Shown here one piece after another: positions 6,766-14,123 of a stretch of 15,666 bases of DNA; position 1 is the first letter of the stretch, and every line of letters starts with the position of its first letter. Origin of the DNA: Parvibaculum sp. GTDB taxonomy: Bacteria > Pseudomonadota > Alphaproteobacteria > Parvibaculales > Parvibaculaceae. The notes beneath the pieces are model-generated. The model saw only the letters and a list, made by a program, of their open reading frames with translations. It ran no database searches and was not told where the DNA came from. The stretch spans positions 1 to 15,666 of the forward strand of contig JACIYQ010000064.1 of assembly GCA_014359855.1 (NCBI GenBank), given 5' to 3'. The translations under genes and the position numbers were made by a program.

Positions 6766-7403
6766 CTCTTCTTGCGCAGCCAGACATAAAAGGCGCCGCC
6801 GCCGCCATGCTTGGGATGGGCGGGCTGGAAACCCGAGACATGAGTGCGAAGCTCCGCCTCGTTGAGCCAGCGCGGAACGGCGCTGCGCAGTACGCCCTGG
6901 CGCTCCGGCACCTCGTAGAAAGTCGCACCATGCAGCGTGTGGCGCGTGTAAGGCGAAGCGCCCTTGCCGGTGATGACGAGGACGCAGCGCAGCCCGCGTG
7001 CCCGCGCGGTGCCGATGAAGCCCGTCAGCGCCCGATACGCCGCTTCCTGGCCGTGCCCGTGAAGATCGAGCGTCGCCTCCACCTCCATCTGTCCGCGGGC
7101 AAGGCGCTGGCTCGTGCGGCGGTCGAGGCCGGTGAGCGGCGGCGGCTCGGAGGCGCGGCGCGGCGGCGGCGCGGCTAGCCGTTCGGGCAGGGGCAGAAGC
7201 GATTGCGGCCGGACAGGGAGGGCGTCCTTGCGGTCTTCTTCGGGCGGGGGCTCCAGCGCCTCCGCGGGGCGCCGGGCGATCGGCTTTGCGTCCTTCGTGA
7301 CCGCGCGCCAGAGCTTGCGCTCCTCATCCGTCAGATGGCGGCGATGCCTGGATTTCGGGCGCGGCATCTTCTCCTTGTCGCCCGCCCTCTTGTCGCCCGC
7401 CAT
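6762..7403 (-). CDS. Smr domain protein (MutS2 C-terminal-like endonuclease domain)
   Basis: The 213-residue protein has a basic, proline-rich N-terminal half and a C-terminal Smr domain (about 108-213). Family marks are TLDLHGHGQ (111-119), VITGKG (143-148) and HGGGGAFYVWLRK (199-211). Smr domains are nucleases or nucleic-acid-binding modules; the stand-alone bacterial forms are poorly characterised. It has no MutS ATPase part. The start is taken as the ATG at 7403, 18 nt after mltA; an internal ATG at 7367 has AAGGAG just 3 nt upstream and would give a protein beginning MPRPKSRHRR. The downstream XRE gene overlaps it by 4 bp. Confidence 0.93.
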   Translation of the reverse strand: MAGDKRAGDKEKMPRPKSRHRRHLTDEERKLWRAVTKDAKPIARRPAEALEPPPEEDRKDALPVRPQSLLPLPERLAAPPPRRASEPPPLTGLDRRTSQRLARGQMEVEATLDLHGHGQEAAYRALTGFIGTARARGLRCVLVITGKGASPYTRHTLHGATFYEVPERQGVLRSAVPRWLNEAELRTHVSGFQPAHPKHGGGGAFYVWLRKKR

Positions 7404-7421
7404 GAAACGCCCCGTCCCGGT

Positions 7422-8564
7422 TCAATGGCCCTTGTCAGGCGCAACGCTTTTCGGCACCAGCGCAATCAGTTCGCCTTCCGCCTTCATACGGCCCGCGATC
7501 TCGCCTGCCTCCGCGCCCGAGCCGAAGAAGATGTCGCCGCGCTGGCGGCCCTTGATGGCGGAGCCCGTATCCTGCGCCACCATCAGCCGGCGCACGGGCA
7601 CACGGGCCCTCCCGTCGACGGTGGGATGTTCGGTCGTCAGAAAGAGCAGGGTGCCGAGCGGATGATGGCTGCGGTCGACGGCGAGGCTCCGGCCCGGCGT
7701 CAGGTTCACGCCCTCGGCGCCGGGCGGTCCCATGGCGGGGTCGATATTTCTCAGTATGCGGAAGAAAATGTAGGACTCGTTGCGGCGCATCAGCGCGCGG
7801 CCTTCTTCCGGATGCGCCTCCGCCCAAGCCCGGATCGTCTGCATCGAAACTTCGTCGAGTGGCATCGCGCCCTTCTCGACGAGGAGTTTGCCGATGGAGG
7901 TATAGGGATGGCCGGTCTTCGCCGCGAAGGCGAGACGCACGGTCTCGCCCGTTTCGAGTTTCACGCGGCCCGAACCCTGCACATGAAGAAAGAACGCGTC
8001 GATCGGACTTTCGAGCCAGAGAAGCGCCAGCTTCTCCGTATCGAGCGCGCCGTCCTCTATGGCGGCCCGGTTCGGGAAGCTGCCGCCGCCTTCGACCATG
8101 CGGAAGCCCGCGGGCGCGGCGAGCACCGGCGTCTGGTAAACCCCGTGCCGCGTCAGCGACCCCTTCATCTCCGGCTCGTAATAGCCGGTGAAGAGACCGG
8201 GCCCGCCGGAAAGGCGGACGGGCGCGAACCAGTGCTGGAAGAAGCCGCGCGCATTGGCGGCGCCGGGCTCGACATTGGCCGCCGCTTCGCAGGCGGGCTG
8301 CCAATCGCCCGCACGGCCGTAGACGGGATCGCCGCCTTTGGTGTCGAGCGGCGCGGAGGGCGAGAGCTTCAATATGCGCGCGCAGGAACCCCTGAAGGCG
8401 GTCAGCGCCGCCGACTGGTCGTCGGTCTGCCAGCCCTCGATGCCGGAAAAGGACAGGCGGGCGGAAACAGGGGAAGCGGCATGCGCGCTCATCTCAGGCG
8501 CGCCCGGCGCATGGCCAAGAAGAAGTCCTCCCATGAGGAGAAGAGACACCGCACCGAGCCGCAT
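7422..8564 (-). CDS. mltA: Membrane-bound lytic transglycosylase MltA family
   Basis: MltA-type enzymes cleave peptidoglycan between MurNAc and GlcNAc, forming 1,6-anhydroMurNAc. From the ATG at 8564 the protein has 380 residues. It has a hydrophobic signal segment (about 4-20), the MltA domain with FTGYYEP (125-131) and VQGSGR (195-200), and a C-terminal 3D domain with AQDTGSAIKG (330-339) and GDIFFGSG. Asp332 matches the family's catalytic aspartate. Unlike E. coli MltA there is no lipobox cysteine after the signal peptide, so it should be secreted to the periplasm rather than lipid-anchored. A GTG at 8570 is an alternative start; GGCGGTGG before the ATG favours 8564. timA ends just upstream. 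Confidence 0.94.
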   Translation of the reverse strand: MRLGAVSLLLMGGLLLGHAPGAPEMSAHAASPVSARLSFSGIEGWQTDDQSAALTAFRGSCARILKLSPSAPLDTKGGDPVYGRAGDWQPACEAAANVEPGAANARGFFQHWFAPVRLSGGPGLFTGYYEPEMKGSLTRHGVYQTPVLAAPAGFRMVEGGGSFPNRAAIEDGALDTEKLALLWLESPIDAFFLHVQGSGRVKLETGETVRLAFAAKTGHPYTSIGKLLVEKGAMPLDEVSMQTIRAWAEAHPEEGRALMRRNESYIFFRILRNIDPAMGPPGAEGVNLTPGRSLAVDRSHHPLGTLLFLTTEHPTVDGRARVPVRRLMVAQDTGSAIKGRQRGDIFFGSGAEAGEIAGRMKAEGELIALVPKSVAPDKGH

Positions 8565-8576
8565 CGCCACCGCCGG

Positions 8577-9320
8577 TCAGTCGGAAGCGCCGGTCGCGAC
8601 CAGCTTCCAGTTTGGGTCGCGGTCCTTTACATCGCGTTCGAAAGTCCAGACATCCGTCACTTCGCGCACGGTCACGGGATCGCCCTCGATCACCACACCG
8701 TCGGAATTCTTGGTGCAGGAGGTGAGCGTGCTCTTGAAGGCGATGGTGAGCCTTGCCCGCGAGCCGTCCAGCGAAGCGTTCTTGAGTTCCGCCTTCTCGA
8801 TGCCGATGAAGCTCTGCTCGACCGTGAGGCCGTCCTTTTCGCGCGCCTTCAAGGCGTCGTCGAAACTGCGATAGACCTCGTCGCTCAAAAGCGGCTTCAG
8901 CGTTTCGCGGTCGCCCGCCGCATAAGCGGTCACGATCATCTCGTAGGCCGAACGGGCGCCGGAGAGGAAAGCTCCGGCATCGAAATAGCGGTCGCTCGCG
9001 GCAATCGCGTCGAGGCCATCGGCAAGCGGCGTGCCCGGCTCTGCAATGCCGCGCCAGCGATTTTGCGAAGGCGCCGCGGCAAAGGGGTCGCCTGCGGCAT
9101 CGATCGTGCGCGCCGCGCCATCCCTCTCGCCCAGGGCTCCGTCGCGCGGGCGCTTGGGCAGCGTCACAACCTTGTCGTTGCCTGCCGTGTCGCCCGAATA
9201 GGGATCGTAGGGCGGGCGCTCATGCCCCGTCCGCCGTCCCAGCACGCTTCTGAGTTTCAGAAAAACGCCGACAGCAATCGCGAGCAGGATGATGTTCAGA
9301 AGATTCAAGCCGTCGTCCAT
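8577..9320 (-). CDS. timA: Tim44/TimA family membrane-anchored protein
   Basis: This 247-residue protein has one N-terminal transmembrane helix (about 6-21, LNLLNIILLAIAVGVFLKL), then a charged low-complexity linker, then a globular C-terminal domain (about 110-245) of the Tim44-like type. That domain contains FLSGARSAYEMIVTAYAAGD, LLSDEVYRSF and a closing WTFERDVKDRDPNWKLVATG. In mitochondria the related domain of Tim44 recruits Hsp70 to the import channel. In alphaproteobacteria, TimA is an inner-membrane protein of uncertain role. It is the first gene of the timA-mltA-smr-XRE run and is divergent from fxsA. The family call is confident; the function is not. Confidence 0.88.
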   Translation of the reverse strand: MDDGLNLLNIILLAIAVGVFLKLRSVLGRRTGHERPPYDPYSGDTAGNDKVVTLPKRPRDGALGERDGAARTIDAAGDPFAAAPSQNRWRGIAEPGTPLADGLDAIAASDRYFDAGAFLSGARSAYEMIVTAYAAGDRETLKPLLSDEVYRSFDDALKAREKDGLTVEQSFIGIEKAELKNASLDGSRARLTIAFKSTLTSCTKNSDGVVIEGDPVTVREVTDVWTFERDVKDRDPNWKLVATGASD

Positions 9321-9430
9321 TTGCTCGAGGAGCCTTTCACACCGGAGGCCGCGCGTTCTTCGTCGCCTTCGCGGGGCTTTTGTTCGCCGAAACCGCGTTT
9401 GCGAGGGGCGGACCTGCCGTTACCGTTGTT

Positions 9431-9459
9431 CTTTCACTTATTCGTTCCTGAGCCATAAC
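9431..9459 (+). promoter_or_regulatory. Weak candidate promoter for fxsA
   Basis: In the 173-bp gap between divergent timA and fxsA, CTTTCA (9431-9436) and CATAAC (9454-9459) are separated by 17 bp. They match three and four of the six sigma-70 consensus positions. The position is right for fxsA, but the match is weak. Confidence 0.25.
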
Positions 9460-9493
9460 CTAGGGCATCGGAAGGCGTTTTACTACCGGAGCC

Positions 9494-10138
9494 ATGTGGG
9501 CAAAGCCCGTCGCGTACCCTATCTTCATGGTTAGCGCGGGCGCCGCCCGATGCTCAAATTTACCGGAACCCCCGCGAAAGTCCGTCTTGCCCGCCTTCAT
9601 CTTCCTCATCTTCCTTGTCGTGCCGCTCATCGAAATCGCCATCTTCATCGAAGTGGGCGGGGCGATCGGCGTCTGGCCGACGGTCGCCATCGTGCTCCTG
9701 ACAGCCCTTCTTGGCGCGACGCTTCTCAGGGTGCAGGGGCTTGCGACATGGCGACGCGCCGAGGAAGCGATGCGCCGGGGCGAGCCGCCGGTCGCTGAAA
9801 TGCTCGATGGCGTCTTCCTCATCGCCGCTGCCCTTCTCATGGTAACGCCCGGCCTGTTCACCGATTGCATCGGCTTCCTTCTCCTCATTCCCCCTATTCG
9901 GCGCGCCATCGGCCGGTTCGCGGCGCGGCGGATTGCCGCGAGCAGCCGCTTCACGGTCTATCGGAGCGGCATGGGCATGGGGCCGGGCATGGACCCCGAC
10001 GGCTTCGGACCGGGCAGAAGCGGGCCGCCGCCCTCACGGCGAGGCCCCGTGATCGAGGGAGAGGCGGAGGAAATCGGCGAAAATGGCGACGAACCCCGCC
10101 GGTCCGGCCCCGGTCCGGATTCACCCTGGAGGCAATAA
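9494..10138 (+). CDS. fxsA: FxsA family cytoplasmic-membrane protein
   Basis: FxsA proteins are small inner-membrane proteins; overproduced E. coli FxsA relieves F-exclusion of phage T7, and the normal role is unknown. The family core is clear: LPAFIFLIFLVVPLIEIAIF (32-51), a second helix with LLTALLGATLLRVQGL (68-83), then LDGVFLIAAALLMVTPGLFTD and GFLLLIPPIRR. Three or four membrane segments are followed by a soluble tail rich in Gly, Met, Pro and Arg from about 158. The start is uncertain. The ATG at 9494 has GGAG only 2 nt upstream and gives a 31-residue extension unlike the family. An ATG at 9527 or a TTG at 9587, which starts the conserved core, are alternatives. Confidence 0.88.
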   Translation: MWAKPVAYPIFMVSAGAARCSNLPEPPRKSVLPAFIFLIFLVVPLIEIAIFIEVGGAIGVWPTVAIVLLTALLGATLLRVQGLATWRRAEEAMRRGEPPVAEMLDGVFLIAAALLMVTPGLFTDCIGFLLLIPPIRRAIGRFAARRIAASSRFTVYRSGMGMGPGMDPDGFGPGRSGPPPSRRGPVIEGEAEEIGENGDEPRRSGPGPDSPWRQ

Positions 10139-10227
10139 CACCTCCCATAGGCCCCGGTTTTCTTGTCGGCCACCGCGTTCCGTGATAGCCAGCAGCCTTT
10201 CCTAAATCGATAAGCGGTGAGGCAAGA

Positions 10228-10725
10228 ATGTCGGATCAGGGCTCGGTCAATGCAGGCAATGGCAGCGCACAGACAGGCGCGCAATTGCGCGTGCTGACGC
10301 AATACGTCAAGGACCTGTCCTTCGAGAACCCGAACGCGCCGCAAATGCTCGGCCCGGTCGACGAGCAGCCCTCCATCGGGATCCGCGTCGATGTCGGCGT
10401 GAAGCGGATGAGCGACACGGACTACGAAGTCGCGCTCAAGATCGGCGCCGAGGCGACGGTGAAGGAAAAGCCGATGTTCCTCGTCGAGATCGAATATGCC
10501 GGTCTCTTCCGCCTGACAAATATTCCCGAGCAGGATCTCGAAGCGGTGCTCGTCGTCGAATGCCCGCGCCAGATCTTCCCCTTCGCGCGCCGTGCGCTCG
10601 CCGACGTCACGCGCGATGGCGGCTATCCGCCGCTGATGATCGATCCGATCGACTTCGTCAGCCTCTATCAGCAGCGGCGCGAGCAGATGGCGCAGGAAGT
10701 CGCGGGCGCGCAGCAGCCCAACTGA
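10228..10725 (+). CDS. secB: Protein-export chaperone SecB
   Basis: SecB is a homotetrameric cytosolic chaperone that holds preproteins unfolded and delivers them to SecA. The 165-residue protein has the family signature YVKDLSFENPNAP at residues 26-38, then GVKRMSDTDYEVALKI, PMFLVEIEYAGLFRL and the conserved C-terminal CPRQIFPFARRALADVTRDGGYPP-type stretch followed by PIDF. A 20-residue Gly/Asn/Gln-rich N-terminus precedes the core. The ATG at 10228 has GTGAGG about 6 nt upstream. It is 89 bp downstream of fxsA on the same strand and may share its transcript. Identification is secure. Confidence 0.97.
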   Translation: MSDQGSVNAGNGSAQTGAQLRVLTQYVKDLSFENPNAPQMLGPVDEQPSIGIRVDVGVKRMSDTDYEVALKIGAEATVKEKPMFLVEIEYAGLFRLTNIPEQDLEAVLVVECPRQIFPFARRALADVTRDGGYPPLMIDPIDFVSLYQQRREQMAQEVAGAQQPN

Positions 10726-10740
10726 CCGCCGCTTTTCCGG

Positions 10741-10778
10741 TTCAGCTTTTCTCTTCAGCTTTTCTCTTCAGCTTTTCT
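10741..10778. repeat. Tandem 13-bp repeat between secB and dnaQ
   Basis: The unit TTCAGCTTTTCTC occurs at 10741-10753 and 10754-10766, with a 12-bp third copy at 10767-10778. The last copy overlaps the stop and final codons of dnaQ (the GQKS ending), so the repeats fill the gap between the convergent secB and dnaQ genes. Slippage amplification is a likely origin. I do not see a stem that would make it a terminator. Confidence 0.8.
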
Positions 10779-11451
10779 GGCCGAGCCAGAGCGCGTCGTC
10801 GCCCAGCGTGGCGATGAAGGCGTCATGCGCCTCGCGTTCGGCCCCGGTGAGGCGCGGGGGAAGAGGCACGGGCCGTGCGGCACGGGCCACGCGCTCGCCC
10901 GTCTTGCCCACATATTCCGTCTGCAGCACGAGGCCTGGCTGACGGCCGCCCATCATCTCGAGATAGACCTCGGCGAGCAGTTCGCTGTCGAGCAGCGCGC
11001 CATGCTTGGTGCGGCCGGTATTGTCGACATTGAAGCGGCGGCACAGCGCATCGAGATTGTTCTGCGAGCCGGGGAACTTGCGCCGCGCGATGTCGAGCGT
11101 GTCGATCGCGCGCGCCATCGGCAGGCCCACGCGCCCGATCCGCTTCAGCTCGGCATTGATGAAGCCCATATCGAAGGAAGCGTTGTGGATGACGAGGGGA
11201 TCGTCCGCGATGAACTCAAGAAAAGCGTCCGCCACTTCGGTGAATTTCGGCTTGTCCGAGAGAAACTCGGCGGAGAGGCCGTGGACGCGGAAAGCGCCTT
11301 CCGGCATGTCGCGCTCAGGATTGACATAGGTGTGGAAGAACTTTCCCGTCGCGACGTGATTGAAAAGTTCGAGACAGCCGATTTCGACCAGCCGGTGTCC
11401 ATCCTGCGGGCTGATGCCCGTGGTTTCGGTATCGAGCACGATCTCGCGCAT
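10768..11451 (-). CDS. dnaQ: DNA polymerase III epsilon subunit (3'-5' proofreading exonuclease)
   Basis: DnaQ is the proofreading exonuclease of the replicative polymerase III core. The DEDDh-type active site is complete: ExoI DTET (Asp7, Glu9), ExoII HNASFDMGFIN (Asp94) and ExoIII HGALLDS (His150, Asp155). The 227-residue length and the C-terminal polymerase-binding segment fit DnaQ rather than a shorter stand-alone exonuclease. It is the last gene of the run from ppsR, as is common near alphaproteobacterial origins. The ATG at 11451 follows a GGGA-type weak ribosome site. A 13-bp tandem repeat overlaps its 3' end. Confidence 0.96.
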   Translation of the reverse strand: MREIVLDTETTGISPQDGHRLVEIGCLELFNHVATGKFFHTYVNPERDMPEGAFRVHGLSAEFLSDKPKFTEVADAFLEFIADDPLVIHNASFDMGFINAELKRIGRVGLPMARAIDTLDIARRKFPGSQNNLDALCRRFNVDNTGRTKHGALLDSELLAEVYLEMMGGRQPGLVLQTEYVGKTGERVARAARPVPLPPRLTGAEREAHDAFIATLGDDALWLGQKS

Positions 11452-11474
11452 GTTTTTCCCGTGTCGCCCTTGAC

Positions 11475-11494
11475 CCGCTTTCCCCCGAAAGCGG
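11475..11494. repeat. Hairpin in the gap upstream of dnaQ
   Basis: CCGCTTTC (11475-11482), loop CCCC, GAAAGCGG (11487-11494) is a perfect 8-bp stem in the 59-bp gap between the glyoxalase-fold gene and dnaQ. No U-run follows on the minus strand. It could be a partial attenuator or an RNA-processing site that sets how much of the operon transcript reaches dnaQ. Confidence 0.5.
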
Positions 11495-11510
11495 TGATAT
11501 CCATTGTCGC

Positions 11511-11939
11511 CTATCCGGCGGAGAAATGGAACGAGCCGTCTTCGCCGATGATCCCGTCCGGATTCCAGGCGACTTCCCAGAGATTGTTGTCGGGATCGGC
11601 GAAATAACCTGTATAGCCGCCCCAGAAAGCGTCCTCACCGCGCCTCAGGATGCGCCCGCCCGCCGCTTCGGCTTCGGCGAGCACCTCGTCGACCTCGCTT
11701 TTCTCGCGCACATTATGGGCGAGCGCGACGCCGGAAAAACCTTCGCCGTAAGCTGCTACCTTCGCATCCTCGGCAAGCGCCTCGCGGCCGAACAGCGCGA
11801 AGACGATGCCGCCGCACTGGAAAAAGGCGACGGTGGGATTGCTTTGCGGCAGCGCCGTCCAGCCAAGCACTTCGTAGAACTGGCGCGAGCGGGCGACATC
11901 GGCGACACCGAGCGTGATAAAGCTTATGCGCTGTTCCAT
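11511..11939 (-). CDS. VOC-superfamily (glyoxalase/bleomycin-resistance fold) protein
   Basis: The 142-residue protein is a single two-module VOC fold. The N-terminal module begins ISFITLGVADVARSRQFYEV (5-24), and the C-terminal module ends GYFADPDNNLWEVAWNP (111-127), where Glu122 is in the usual metal-ligand position. VOC proteins include glyoxalase I, dioxygenases, epimerases and antibiotic-binding proteins; this sequence does not show which. AAGGAG lies 7 nt before the ATG at 11939, a good ribosome site. It sits between coaE (18 nt upstream) and dnaQ, a pair normally adjacent in this conserved cluster, so it looks like a lineage-specific insertion in the operon. Confidence 0.93.
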   Translation of the reverse strand: MEQRISFITLGVADVARSRQFYEVLGWTALPQSNPTVAFFQCGGIVFALFGREALAEDAKVAAYGEGFSGVALAHNVREKSEVDEVLAEAEAAGGRILRRGEDAFWGGYTGYFADPDNNLWEVAWNPDGIIGEDGSFHFSAG

Positions 11940-11957
11940 GCTTTTTCTCCTTTGCCG

Positions 11958-12584
11958 TCAGCCGGTGCGAAGACGCTCCTTCAATACCTTGCCCTGGCGC
12001 GTCTTCAAGATCTCGACGATGGCGGCGACCTGCGCGCGCGCATGATCGAGGCCCTTGTCGCTTTCGACCACGAAGTCGGCGCGGCGGCGCTTTTCCGCGT
12101 CGGGCACCTGCCTGGCATGGATCGCGGCGAATTTCGCCTCGTCCATGTCGGGCCGCGCCAGCACGCGTGTCTTCTGGATATCGTAGGGAGCGGAAACGAC
12201 CACCACAACATCCACGCGCGTTTCGCCGCCCGTCTCGTAGAGAAGGGGAATGTCGAGAACCGCCATCGCCTGGCCTGCTGCCATATTCTCGCGCAGGAAG
12301 TCCATCTGCGCTTCGCCGACGAGCGGATGCACGATTGCCTCGAGCTTCTTCATCTCGTCGGGCAACCCGATCACGCAGCGCGACAGGGCCTTGCGGTCCA
12401 CCGCATCGTCCATAATGGCGGCGGGAAAGGCCGCGCGCAGCGGTTCCACCGCCTTACCGCCCTTTTCGTAGAGCTTGTGGACCGCGGCATCCGCGTCATA
12501 GACCGGCACACCGAGCTCGCGAAACATCTTCGCCGTTTCGGATTTTCCCATGCCGATCGAGCCGGTGAGACCGATAAGAAGCAT
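11958..12584 (-). CDS. coaE: Dephospho-CoA kinase
   Basis: CoaE phosphorylates the 3'-hydroxyl of dephospho-CoA, the last step of coenzyme A synthesis. The 208-residue protein has the P-loop GSIGMGKS (8-15), the VYDADAAVH segment (28-36) with the conserved acidic pair, IVHPLV (84-89) and LDIPLLYE (109-116), all typical of the family. An RPDMDEAKFAAIHARQ-like lid region follows. The ATG at 12584 is preceded by GGGGAA, and aroE ends 17 nt upstream on the same strand. It belongs to the ppsR-maf-aroE-coaE-VOC-dnaQ run. Confidence 0.97.
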   Translation of the reverse strand: MLLIGLTGSIGMGKSETAKMFRELGVPVYDADAAVHKLYEKGGKAVEPLRAAFPAAIMDDAVDRKALSRCVIGLPDEMKKLEAIVHPLVGEAQMDFLRENMAAGQAMAVLDIPLLYETGGETRVDVVVVVSAPYDIQKTRVLARPDMDEAKFAAIHARQVPDAEKRRRADFVVESDKGLDHARAQVAAIVEILKTRQGKVLKERLRTG

Positions 12585-12601
12585 TGCGTTCCCCGCTTCC
12601 C

Positions 12602-13447
12602 CTATTTTGCCTGGCCGATATCGGCGAGCACGATGTTCCTCAGTTCTTCCGTTACATGCGGGCGGATGCCGAACCAGGCCTCGAAGCCCGGCACCGCCTG
12701 ATGCAGCAGCATGCCGAGGCCGTCCACCACCTCGTGACCGGCAAGCCGCGCGCGGCGGAGCAATCCCGTTTCGAGCGGCGTATAGACGATGTCGGTGACG
12801 ATCGCGTCGCGTGGCAGGCGCGTGAGGTCGAGATCGACGTCGTTTTCGCCCTTCATGCCGAGTGTCGTCGTGTTGACGAGAAGGCTCGCACCGTCGAGTG
12901 CGGCTTCCGCCTCGTCCATCGAACAGGCGCGGGCCGATGTCAGGCCGAGATCGCGGATCAGGGCTTGCGCGCGCTCCACGGTGCGATTGACGATACGGAT
13001 TTCGGGCGCGCCGTCCTCTTCGAGCGCCAACGCAATGGCGCGCGCCGCGCCGCCCGCGCCGAGCAGCACCGCCGGGCCCTCGCTGGCGCGCCAGTCCCGT
13101 GCGCCCGCTTTCAGGTTGGCGATGAAGCCATAGCCATCCGTGTTGCGCCCTTCGAGCGCGTCATCCTTCAGCGTGACGATGGTGTTGACCGCCTTCAGCC
13201 GTTTCGCCACGGGGTCGTGACGGGTGAGCGCGGCAAAGGCTGTTTCCTTGTGCGGCAGGGTGACGTTCGCGCCGATGAAGTCGAGCTTGTGGAGATGGCG
13301 GATCGTCTCGGCCGCGTCCTCCGGCTTCACCGCCAGCAATTCGTAGCGCGCATCGGGAATGCGGTGCTCCGCGATCCAGTGATTATGGATCAGGGGCGAG
13401 CGCGAATGGGCAACGGGCCAGCCAATGACGCAGACGCGGCGGGTCAT
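12602..13447 (-). CDS. aroE: Shikimate dehydrogenase (NADP)
   Basis: AroE reduces 3-dehydroshikimate to shikimate, leading to aromatic amino acids. From the ATG at 13447 the protein has 281 residues, the family's usual length. The shikimate site HSRSP (14-18), NVTLPHK with catalytic Lys67 and NTDGYG with Asp104 are present. The NADP-binding loop GAGGAARA (130-137) and NRT (154-156), plus C-terminal DGLGMLLHQA, complete the match. GAGG lies about 9 nt before this start. The frame remains open to an ATG at 13525, but that would overlap maf by 35 nt and add a non-family stretch, so I reject it. Confidence 0.96.
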   Translation of the reverse strand: MTRRVCVIGWPVAHSRSPLIHNHWIAEHRIPDARYELLAVKPEDAAETIRHLHKLDFIGANVTLPHKETAFAALTRHDPVAKRLKAVNTIVTLKDDALEGRNTDGYGFIANLKAGARDWRASEGPAVLLGAGGAARAIALALEEDGAPEIRIVNRTVERAQALIRDLGLTSARACSMDEAEAALDGASLLVNTTTLGMKGENDVDLDLTRLPRDAIVTDIVYTPLETGLLRRARLAGHEVVDGLGMLLHQAVPGFEAWFGIRPHVTEELRNIVLADIGQAK

Positions 13448-13490
13448 GGTGTGGGCCTCGCTGCGGGACGAGGCTCCTTGCTCGGCCTTG

Positions 13491-14117
13491 TCATGAACCC
13501 AAAACTCCTTGCCGGCGGAGTTCATCGAGAAGCGGCAGCATGGGCAGCCCCAGAATATCGAAATAGTCGCCCTCGATCTTTTCGAAAAGCTGCACGCCGG
13601 GTCCCTCGAGCTGGTAGCAGCCGACGCTTTTCATCACCCGCTCTCCCGCTTCGCCCAGATAGGTGTCGAGGAATTCCTCGCTGAAGGCCCTCATGGTCAG
13701 CGTCGCGCGGGCGGCCATGTTCCATATCGTGGCGCCGTCCTTCACGATGACGAGACCCGAATGAAGAATATGCGGGCGGCCGCGAAAGGCCAGCAGGTTC
13801 GCACGCGCTTCCGCCATGCTTTTCGGCTTGTCGTATCTGCGGCCTTCGCAGGAAAGGATCTGGTCCGCGCCGATGACGAGCGCGCCTCCGCGTTTTGCCG
13901 AGACGGCAATCGCCTTCGCTTCCGCGAGCGCCAGCGCCAGCGCATCCGTCTCCGCCTCGGGGTTCGCATGGCGCCCGGCTTCTCCTTGGGCGAATCCGGT
14001 CTTGAGCGCGTCTTCATCGACGCGCGAATCCTCAGCCGTGAAAACGAGCCCCGCTTCCGCGAGAAGCTTCTGCCGGACGGCGCTGCCGGAAGCGAGAACA
14101 AGGGGAGTTGCCGTCAT
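13491..14117 (-). CDS. maf: Maf-family nucleoside triphosphate pyrophosphatase
   Basis: Maf proteins hydrolyse non-canonical or selected nucleoside triphosphates to monophosphates and have been linked to cell-division arrest and nucleotide-pool cleaning. The 208-residue protein has the opening LASGSAVRQKLL (8-19), VIGADQIL (81-88) with the catalytic Asp85, DKPKS (96-100) and the closing SVGCYQLEGPG and GDYFDILGLP. I cannot tell the substrate subgroup from sequence. It starts at the ATG at 14117, 6 nt after ppsR, with GAGG upstream, so the two genes are tightly coupled. Confidence 0.95.
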   Translation of the reverse strand: MTATPLVLASGSAVRQKLLAEAGLVFTAEDSRVDEDALKTGFAQGEAGRHANPEAETDALALALAEAKAIAVSAKRGGALVIGADQILSCEGRRYDKPKSMAEARANLLAFRGRPHILHSGLVIVKDGATIWNMAARATLTMRAFSEEFLDTYLGEAGERVMKSVGCYQLEGPGVQLFEKIEGDYFDILGLPMLPLLDELRRQGVLGS

Positions 14118-14123
14118 GACGCC

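Noticed and set aside
7203..9458. 751-codon open frame on the plus strand across mltA and timA
   Set aside because: It is antisense to well-identified genes, has no recognisable domain and shows the Arg/Ala/Gly-rich composition of a GC-rich shadow frame.
11526..12701. 391-codon plus-strand frame across the VOC gene and coaE
   Set aside because: Antisense to two genes with clear active-site motifs; a compositional artefact.
13448..13525. Longer AroE start overlapping maf
   Set aside because: The added residues are not part of the family, and the ATG at 13447 has a better-placed GAGG.
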